From Pseudomonas xionganensis (GTDB lineage: Bacteria > Pseudomonadota > Gammaproteobacteria > Pseudomonadales > Pseudomonadaceae): a stretch of 64,000 bases of DNA. The notes under the pieces were generated by a model. It made no database searches. It saw only the letters and a program-made list of their open reading frames with translations, and was not told the DNA's origin. Both the position numbers and the translations under genes were made by a program. Below are positions 57,444 through 64,000 of the stretch, piece by piece. Location: the NCBI RefSeq assembly GCF_009763245.1, contig NZ_WKJZ01000001.1, forward strand, positions 1,194,455 to 1,258,454. The letters run 5' to 3'. Within the stretch, counting starts at the first letter, position 1, and every line of letters starts with the position of its first letter.

Positions 57444-59462
57444 TTACAGGTCCGTGTCGGCAGTGGCGGCGGCCAGCGGCAGGCGCAGGGTAAAGCAGGT
57501 ACCCTGGCCCGGCTTGGATTGCACTTCCATCTGCCCTTTGTGGTTGTTGGTGATGATGAAGTAGGACACCGACAGGCCCAGCCCCGTGCCCTGGCCGACT
57601 TCCTTGGTGGTGAAGAACGGCTCGAAGATGCGCTTGCGCAGCGCCTCGTTCATGCCGATGCCGTTGTCCTCCACCTGGATTTGTGCCCAGGCGCCGGCCA
57701 GGTGCGCACGCAGGGTAATCTGTCCCGGTGCAGCCCCTGCGGGACGCTGGTGGATGGCCTGGGCGGCGTTTTTCAGCAGGTTGAGCAGCACCTGCTCCAG
57801 TTCGTTGGCGGTGCCCGGCACGGTGGGCAGGTCGGCGGCGAAATCGCGGACGATGCGCAGGCTCTTGAAATCGAAGCTTTCGGTCAGGTCGAAGTCGTTG
57901 CCGGCGATTTCCAGCGCCTGGTTGAGCAGGGCGGGCAGCTCGCAGGGGGCCAGCTGGCGGTTGCTGCGGCGGCTGAAGCTGAGCATATGGCTGACAATAC
58001 GGGCGGCGCGGCTGCCGGCCTGCTGGATGCCATCGAGCAGTTTGGGGATTTCCCGGGCCTGCAGGTAGCGGTCGATGGCTTCCAGGCAGATACCCGCCTG
58101 TTCGGCCTCCTGCTGATTCTTGGCCAGCTCGCTGGACAGGCGCCGGCGAATGTTCTGCACGTTGTGCAGGATAGCGCCCAGGGGGTTGTTGATCTCGTGG
58201 GCCATGCCGGCCGCCAGGCTGCCCACCGAGAGCATTTTTTCCGATTGCACCATCATCTCCTCCAGCACCAGGCGCTGGGTGATGTCGTCGATGCGAATCA
58301 CCGTGCCGCGTCCGGCGCTGCCGGTCAGCGGGTAGATGGTCAGCGCATAGTGATGGGGCTCGCCGGCCTTTTCCCAGGTTACCCGCTCGATTTTCTCCAC
58401 CCTGTGCTGCTCGGTGGCGCGGCGAATCTGCGCCAGAAAAGGCTTGAGCGGGGCAAAGGCGAGGAAGATCGGCTGGTTCAAGGCTTCGTTCAGTGGCGTG
58501 CCGGAGAGGGCGCTGGCCTCCTGATTCCACTGGGTGACAAAGAGCTGTTCGTCCAGGGCGATCAGCGCCGAGGGCATGGAGTCGATGATGTTGTTGAGGT
58601 AGTTCTGAAAGCCGGTGAGCTTTTTTTCGATCTTGCTGCGCACCTGCACTTCCAGTTCCAGCTTGCGATTGGAGTGACGGGTCTCCTCGGCCAGCTGACG
58701 GGCATGCTCAAAGGCGTTCTCGGCATCGTCACGGGCGCGCTTGAGCTGCTGCTCGCGGGCTTCCATGCGGCTGAGCATGGTGTTGAAGGCCTCGGCCAGG
58801 CTGCCGATTTCGTCGGCATGACCACGACGTGCACGCAGGGCATAGTTTTCCTCGCGGGTAACCTGGCGTGACAGCTCCTCCAGGCGTCGGATCGGCCGGG
58901 TGACCAGACGCTTGACCTGACGCGAGACGATCAGCCAGAGCAGCAGGCTGAAAAACAGGATCGCCCCGCTGGCGGTCAGGGTGCCGGTATAGAAGGCGCC
59001 GGGCAGCTCGCTGGAGGCGACCAGCAGCAGGTGGCCAGGGCGGCCGCCGGGCTGAGGTAGCTCGATCAGCTGGCTGGTGCGAAATTCATGCTGACGCCAG
59101 CTCTCGACCTGATCCACTTGCAAGGGCAACTGCAGGTGTTCTCCGCGCTGCAACTGGGCCAGGCTCAGGCCGTTGCTGTCGTAGAGCACTGCGGCGCGTA
59201 GCGGTGCGTAGTCATCCAGGCGCTGTAGCAGGGCCTGGGCCGTTTGTGGCGAGTTGAGCGCCTGATGGCTCAGGGCCGGGCTGGCGATCAGCCGGCCGAG
59301 GGTATGCAAGGCCTGGGGCGCCACGCTCTCCTGGGAAATCCAGTAGGCCGCGCTGATAAAGGCCAGGTTGGCCACCAGCAGCACGGCGGCGAGCAAGGCC
59401 AGCAGGGCCACAAGCAGTTTGCGGCCCACCGGCAGGTTTTCGAGGCGCTGACGCAGGTGCAT
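57444..59462 (-). CDS. Sensor histidine kinase with periplasmic sensor, HAMP and PAS
   Basis: A 672-residue kinase: membrane helix about 16-40, periplasmic sensor about 41-160, second helix about 161-180, HAMP about 180-235, coiled coil, PAS about 288-400, dimerisation domain with phospho-acceptor His422 (GMAHEINNPLG), and ATPase with NLLKNAAQAI, EDNGIGM and TGLGLSVS. It lies where I recall PA4398 in P. aeruginosa, reported to affect swarming and biofilm. No conventional DNA-binding response regulator is encoded nearby; the nearest is the RR at 60441. Ligand unknown. Confidence 0.94.
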   Translation of the reverse strand: MHLRQRLENLPVGRKLLVALLALLAAVLLVANLAFISAAYWISQESVAPQALHTLGRLIASPALSHQALNSPQTAQALLQRLDDYAPLRAAVLYDSNGLSLAQLQRGEHLQLPLQVDQVESWRQHEFRTSQLIELPQPGGRPGHLLLVASSELPGAFYTGTLTASGAILFFSLLLWLIVSRQVKRLVTRPIRRLEELSRQVTREENYALRARRGHADEIGSLAEAFNTMLSRMEAREQQLKRARDDAENAFEHARQLAEETRHSNRKLELEVQVRSKIEKKLTGFQNYLNNIIDSMPSALIALDEQLFVTQWNQEASALSGTPLNEALNQPIFLAFAPLKPFLAQIRRATEQHRVEKIERVTWEKAGEPHHYALTIYPLTGSAGRGTVIRIDDITQRLVLEEMMVQSEKMLSVGSLAAGMAHEINNPLGAILHNVQNIRRRLSSELAKNQQEAEQAGICLEAIDRYLQAREIPKLLDGIQQAGSRAARIVSHMLSFSRRSNRQLAPCELPALLNQALEIAGNDFDLTESFDFKSLRIVRDFAADLPTVPGTANELEQVLLNLLKNAAQAIHQRPAGAAPGQITLRAHLAGAWAQIQVEDNGIGMNEALRKRIFEPFFTTKEVGQGTGLGLSVSYFIITNNHKGQMEVQSKPGQGTCFTLRLPLAAATADTDL

Positions 59463-59522
59463 GGGCAGGTGTCGCGTGAGTGAAGAGCGGGCAGGGTAAC
59501 GCGCGGTTGAATCACTGGGCAA

Positions 59523-60440
<918 letters not shown>

Positions 60441-61406
60441 TCAGTGAGGTATGGGCAGACGCAGGGCACTGACCAGGCCGCTGCTGTAAGACTCCGGCAG
60501 CAGGTTGGCGGCATGCAGCATCAGGCTCTGTGGGGTACAGGGCAGGGCCTTGGTGTCCAGGCCGACCAGGCTGATACCGGCCTTGAGGCTGATAAAACCC
60601 TCGCTGGTCTTGAAGGCCTTGAGATTGATGCCCTCATGCAAGCGCTTGAAGCTGCTTGGCGAGCATTCGTGCAGGTCGCTGAGCATGGCAATCATGCCGA
60701 AGTGCATTTCGTCCTGACGCACCAGAATATCCAGGGGGCGCACCAGTTGCTGCAGGCGCCGGGCCACGCTGCCGAGCAACTCGTTATAGAAACTTTCACC
60801 GTATTGCAGGTGCAGCGCCTCGATGTCCTGCAGACCGATCAGCAGGTAGCACAGGGCCCCACCGCGGGACTCCACCTGGCGCAGGCTGTCGAGCAGCTTC
60901 TGCTGCAGATAGCGGCTGTTGCCCAGGCCCGTCAGTGGGTCGACCAGATTGCGCTGTTCCAGGCTGGCGATATTCTCGGTGAGCAGGCGGTTTTCCTGCA
61001 GCAGGCGTTGCAGGGTGTTGCACAGGCGGTCGGCGGCGTATACCCGAGGCACCAGTTGCTCATGCATGGAGGCCTTGTTGATAAAGTCGTCCACGCCGCT
61101 GTCAAAGGCCTCGGCCAGGACGTTTTCGCCCTCCTTGCCGGTGAGCAGGATGACATAGGTGTAGTGGTGGGCCATCTCGTCCTGCTGGCGTACCCGTACT
61201 GTCAGCTCCAGGCCATTCATCTCGGGCATCAGCCAGTCGGCCAGCAGCACACTGGCCGGTCGCTGTTCCAGCAGCGTGATGGCTTCGGCGGCACTGCTGG
61301 CAAAGCGCACATCCTGGTAGCCGGCCTGACTCAGGGCGCGGCCGATGATGGCGCTGGAGAACTTGGCGTCATCCACGACCAGAATGCTGAGATGGGGGTT
61401 GGGCAT
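60441..61406 (-). CDS. Response regulator with degenerate GGDEF domain
   Basis: A 321-residue protein. Receiver domain 1-120 with phospho-acceptor Asp57 (LADWLMPEMNG), then a diguanylate-cyclase-like domain (about 150-315). The active-site motif, normally GGDEF, reads RQDEM at 230-234, and the upstream DPLTGLGNSRYLQQKLL is retained, so it should lack cyclase activity and may bind or sense nucleotide or act by protein contact. Divergent from yajQ. Start ATG preceded by GAGCCTGCCCCC. Confidence 0.9.
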   Translation of the reverse strand: MPNPHLSILVVDDAKFSSAIIGRALSQAGYQDVRFASSAAEAITLLEQRPASVLLADWLMPEMNGLELTVRVRQQDEMAHHYTYVILLTGKEGENVLAEAFDSGVDDFINKASMHEQLVPRVYAADRLCNTLQRLLQENRLLTENIASLEQRNLVDPLTGLGNSRYLQQKLLDSLRQVESRGGALCYLLIGLQDIEALHLQYGESFYNELLGSVARRLQQLVRPLDILVRQDEMHFGMIAMLSDLHECSPSSFKRLHEGINLKAFKTSEGFISLKAGISLVGLDTKALPCTPQSLMLHAANLLPESYSSGLVSALRLPIPH

Positions 61407-61474
61407 GGGGGCAGGCTCGTTGGGTGGTCACATACGCCCGATACTTCGCCGGGCAGTGTTTGTCTCTACCGCTA

Positions 61475-61480
61475 TATAAT
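61475..61480 (+). promoter_or_regulatory. Perfect -10 element upstream of yajQ
   Basis: TATAAT 78 bp before yajQ in the divergent spacer. The -35 is not clear. Confidence 0.45.
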
Positions 61481-61557
61481 GGCCCGGTTTTTTAACCGTC
61501 AAGCGATGTGGGCCCCAATCGTGACAGGGGTAGCGCCGTTTAGTAAGGAGAGAATCC

Positions 61558-62037
61558 ATGCCCTCATTCGATGTGGTGTCCGAACTGGACAAACATGAAG
61601 TCACCAATGCGGTGGACAACGCGATCAAGGAACTTGAGCGCCGTTACGACCTGCGTGGTAAGGGAAGTTTTGAACTGAAAGAGCTGACTGTCAACCTGAC
61701 CGCCGATGCGGACTTCCAGCTGGAGCAGATGGTCGAGATTCTCAAGCTCAGCCTGGTCAAGCGCAAAATCGATATTCAGTGTCTGGAATTCAAGGATGCC
61801 TACCCCTCTGGCAAGAGTGTCAAACAGGAGGTGATCCTGCGTGAAGGCATCGACAAGGAGCTGGCCAAGAAGATTGTTGCTCATATCAAGGACAGCAAGC
61901 TCAAGGTCCAGGCGGCCATTCAGGGTGAGCAGGTACGCATCACCGGCAAGAAGCGCGATGACCTGCAGGAAGTGATCGCCAATTTGCGCGCCAAGGATTT
62001 CGGTATGCCGCTGCAGTTCAATAACTTCCGCGACTGA
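61558..62037 (+). CDS. yajQ: YajQ-family nucleotide-binding protein (UPF0234)
   Basis: A 159-residue protein with the YajQ two-domain fold, starting [23 protein letters not shown] Xanthomonas member binds cyclic di-GMP and acts in transcription; other members bind RNA or nucleotides. ATG after AAGGAGAGAATCC. Terminal inverted repeat and a dispersed repeat follow. It is next to the degenerate GGDEF regulator, divergently. Confidence 0.95.
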   Translation: MPSFDVVSELDKHEVTNAVDNAIKELERRYDLRGKGSFELKELTVNLTADADFQLEQMVEILKLSLVKRKIDIQCLEFKDAYPSGKSVKQEVILREGIDKELAKKIVAHIKDSKLKVQAAIQGEQVRITGKKRDDLQEVIANLRAKDFGMPLQFNNFRD

Positions 62038-62095
62038 TAACCCCGGGGGAACCTTGTGGCCCTGCGGGCGTCGCAAAAAAGGTACCCTGTTAAAG

Positions 62096-62115
62096 CGCCA
62101 TGGCTTGCCATGGCG
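62096..62115 (+). terminator. Hairpin after yajQ
   Basis: CGCCATGGC-TT-GCCATGGCG with weak T-rich tail. Probable terminator. Confidence 0.45.
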
Positions 62116-62152
62116 TTTGCATTTTATGGGCTGCCATCCATGGCGCCCACCC

Positions 62153-62200
62153 TGCGGGCCGTCGCAGGCGACGTTAAAAATGGCTCCAGGCCATTTTTGC
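62153..62200 (+). repeat. GTCGCA-hairpin dispersed repeat, copy 2
   Basis: Matches 23153-23201: TGCGGGCCGTCGCA, then AAAAATGGC-TCCAG-GCCATTTTT. A third, partial copy (CCCTGCGGGCGTCGCA) starts at 62060. The 259-bp spacer to mscS has no gene. Confidence 0.6.
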
Positions 62201-62296
62201 TGGGCTGTCATCTAGGGTGCTCAAGTCTGTGTGCTGTCTCTATGTGGGGTTTAAACGGCTGCAGGTAGCTTTTTATGGAATTGGAGGAATAGCTGG

Positions 62297-63127
62297 ATGG
62301 AAATAAATGTAGAGCAAGTGTTGAAAATGTCTGAGGCCTGGTTGCCGGTGCTGATGCAATACGCTGCACAGCTGGCCCTGGCAGCACTGACCTTGCTGCT
62401 GGGCTGGTGGCTGATCAATACCCTGGTGGCCAAGGTCGGTGGCCTGATGGATGGGCGTAACGTCGACCGTGTGCTGCACAGCTTTATCTGCAGCCTGGCC
62501 GGCATCGTGCTCAAGGTGCTGCTGTTGATCAGCGTGGCCTCCATGGTCGGGGTGGAAACCACCTCCTTTATCGCCATGATCGGTGCGGCCGGCCTGGCCA
62601 TTGGCCTGGCCCTGCAGGGCAGCCTGGCCAACTTCGCCGGTGGTGTGCTGATCATGTTGTTCCGGCCCTTCCGTTCCGGCGACTGGATCGAGGCTCAGGG
62701 TGTATCCGGGAGTGTGGACAGCATCCATATCTTCCATACCACCCTGAAAACCGCCGATAACAAGGTGGTCATCGTGCCCAATGGCAGCCTGTCCAATGGC
62801 CATATCACCAATTATTCCCGCGAGCCTGTGCGCCGCGCCGATATCAACCTGGGTATCGACTACTCCAGCGATATCAAGACTGCCCGCGAGGTGCTGCTGA
62901 AAATCGCCGAGGACCCACGGGTGCAGCGTGATCCGGCGCCGGTTGTATTTGTCACCGGCCTGGGCGATAGCGCCATCAACCTGTCCCTGCGGGTCTGGGT
63001 GAGTACCGCAGACTTCTGGCCGGTGACCTTCGAGTTCACCGAGCTGGCCAAGGAGCGACTGACCGAGGCCGGCATCGGTATTCCCTTCCCGCAGCGGGTG
63101 GTGCATCTGGTGCAGAGCAATGGTTGA
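62297..63127 (+). CDS. mscS: Small-conductance mechanosensitive channel MscS
   Basis: Inner-membrane tension-gated channel, 276 residues. Three helices; the pore-lining TM3 reads GAAGLAIGLALQGSLANFAGGVLIMLFRPF with the alternating Gly and Ala of MscS. The cytoplasmic cage domain follows (about 125-276). ATG chosen because MEINVEQVLK starts the family pattern and AGGAATAG precedes it. Terminator follows. Confidence 0.96.
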   Translation: MEINVEQVLKMSEAWLPVLMQYAAQLALAALTLLLGWWLINTLVAKVGGLMDGRNVDRVLHSFICSLAGIVLKVLLLISVASMVGVETTSFIAMIGAAGLAIGLALQGSLANFAGGVLIMLFRPFRSGDWIEAQGVSGSVDSIHIFHTTLKTADNKVVIVPNGSLSNGHITNYSREPVRRADINLGIDYSSDIKTAREVLLKIAEDPRVQRDPAPVVFVTGLGDSAINLSLRVWVSTADFWPVTFEFTELAKERLTEAGIGIPFPQRVVHLVQSNG

Positions 63128-63130
63128 AGA

Positions 63131-63155
63131 AAAGCCCCGCAATAGCGGGGCTTTT
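63131..63155. terminator. Bidirectional terminator mscS / ampG
   Basis: AAAGCCCCGC-AATA-GCGGGGCTTT with T- and A-runs, between convergent genes. Confidence 0.88.
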
Positions 63156-63165
63156 TCATGGGGGA

Positions 63166-64000
63166 TCAGGCTTTTTCCGGCGCGGTGCCGGGCGCCTCGC
63201 CATTGGCCTGATGAGGGCCCTGGCGGCGCCACTGCAACAGGATCAGGAGCAGGGTTGGCACGCCCAGCAGGGCGGTGATGATAAAGAACTGCTCGTAGCC
63301 GAACTTCTCCACCACCACCCCGGAATAGCCGCCCAGCAGACGTGGCAGCAGGAGCATGATGGAGCTGAGCAGGGCGTACTGGGTGGCGGAGAACTGCAGG
63401 TTGGTCAGGCTCGACAGGTAGGCGACGAAAGCCGCAGTGGCCAGGCCGGCGCTGAAGTTGTCCGCCGAGATGGTCACGATCAGCATCTGCAGGTCGGCGC
63501 CCATGCTGACCAGCAACATAAACAGCAGGTTGGTGGCCGCCGCGCTTGCCCCGCCGATAAACAGGATCGGCATGATGCCGAAACGCACGATCAGCAGGCC
63601 GCCGACGCCCGCACCGATCAGGGTCATGACCAGGCCGAACAGCTTGCTGACGCTGGCGATCTGATCCTTGGTAAAGCCCTGGTCGATATAGAAGACGTTG
63701 GCCATGACCCCCATCACCGTATCCGACATGCGGTAGGTGGCGATCAGCCCCAGTAGCAGAAAGGCCTGCCAGCGGTAGCGCACGACAAAGTCGTTGATCG
63801 GCGTCAGCACCGGCGCCAGGCCGCGGCGACCCATGGTCGACAGGCACAGGCCGGTGAGGATGGTGTAGAGCAGGGCGCGCAGGAAGGCGCGATCTTCCAG
63901 CAACAGGTCGAGCAGGCTGGCTTCGCCGCGCAGCACGCTAGCGAAATCGGTATGGAAGAACTGGGTGAACATGGCCGGTACCGATACCAGCAGCACGATC
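63166..64000 (-). CDS. ampG: AmpG-type muropeptide MFS transporter (5' part outside window)
   Basis: C-terminal 278 residues or so of a major-facilitator permease importing GlcNAc-anhydroMurNAc peptides for wall recycling and beta-lactamase control. The frame is open at the right edge, so the start lies beyond it. Features: about seven helices, GVMANVFYIDQGFTKDQIASVSKLFGL, and the family's ATAAFVAYLSSLTNLQFSATQYALLSS. PA4393 in PAO1 is ampG at this position as I recall. It could also be the paralogue AmpP, but the context favours AmpG. Confidence 0.86.
   Translation of the reverse strand, partial: IVLLVSVPAMFTQFFHTDFASVLRGEASLLDLLLEDRAFLRALLYTILTGLCLSTMGRRGLAPVLTPINDFVVRYRWQAFLLLGLIATYRMSDTVMGVMANVFYIDQGFTKDQIASVSKLFGLVMTLIGAGVGGLLIVRFGIMPILFIGGASAAATNLLFMLLVSMGADLQMLIVTISADNFSAGLATAAFVAYLSSLTNLQFSATQYALLSSIMLLLPRLLGGYSGVVVEKFGYEQFFIITALLGVPTLLLILLQWRRQGPHQANGEAPGTAPEKA

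Noticed and set aside
56857..58530. Apparent 557-residue protein joining the adenosyltransferase to upstream sequence
   Set aside because: Only the last 194 residues match a family. The rest is the sensor kinase read in a different frame; a start with good spacing exists at 57441.
60796..61023. Small frame inside the response-regulator region
   Set aside because: Contained within the gene in another frame, no ribosome site, no homology seen.

Overview
The window is a stretch of core chromosome from a Pseudomonas-type gammaproteobacterium. Evidence is the protein families themselves (AlgW with its triad at the same residues I recall for P. aeruginosa, a fused CysN-CysC, a 448-residue TrpS, a short HisG), a GC-rich codon style, and a gene order that, from memory, matches the P. 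aeruginosa PAO1 block running from mlaC to ampG almost gene for gene. I see no insertion sequence, integrase, CRISPR array, prophage, tRNA or rRNA gene. The only structural RNA is RNase P RNA.

Layout. 1-5466 (+): end of the mla lipid-transport operon, ibaG, murA and hisG-hisD-hisC. 5523-11162: algW (-), a Nif3-like protein (+), cysD-cysNC (+) and the yhcB/zapG-like gene (-). 11316-19152: an alpha/beta hydrolase, trpS and zapE (+), an uncharacterised exported protein (-), a GlxA-type regulator (-) divergent from an acyl-CoA dehydrogenase (+), and an aldo/keto reductase (-). 19399-24283 (+): rplM-rpsI, the cytochrome bc1 operon petABC, and sspA-sspB. 24353-27679 (-): lpoA-yraN-gmhA/diaA-dolP, an envelope operon divergent from rsmI. 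28676-47103 (+): rnpB, then the complete division and cell-wall (dcw) cluster mraZ-rsmH-ftsL-ftsI-murE-murF-mraY-murD-ftsW-murG-murC-ddlB-ftsQ-ftsA-ftsZ followed by lpxC. 47205-56718: dciA (-), an M23 peptidase, secA, argJ, a GST, a MutT/ThiE-like fusion, an HPP-CBS membrane protein and an RluA-like enzyme (+). 56857-61406 (-): a PduO-type adenosyltransferase, a sensor kinase, panE and a response regulator with a degenerate GGDEF domain. 61558-64000: yajQ and mscS (+), and the 3' part of ampG (-).

The dominant theme is envelope biogenesis and division: UDP-MurNAc-pentapeptide synthesis (murA, C-F, ddlB), lipid II formation (mraY, murG), septal synthesis (ftsW, ftsI, ftsL, ftsQ, ftsA, ftsZ), lipid A commitment (lpxC), outer-membrane and peptidoglycan maintenance (mla, lpoA, dolP, algW, M23, ampG) and secretion (secA). 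Sulfate activation, histidine synthesis, arginine synthesis and respiration (bc1) fill the rest.

I did not find a convincing undescribed multi-gene system. The less ordinary signals are small: two families of dispersed intergenic repeats (one whose ends appear to supply the stop codons of both flanking genes, one with a hairpin that covaries between copies), a three-box 10-bp-periodic MraZ operator in front of the dcw cluster, a possible leader hairpin next to the rplM Shine-Dalgarno, a degenerate-GGDEF regulator divergent from a yajQ-family gene, and a candidate palindromic operator between the GlxA-type regulator and the acyl-CoA dehydrogenase.
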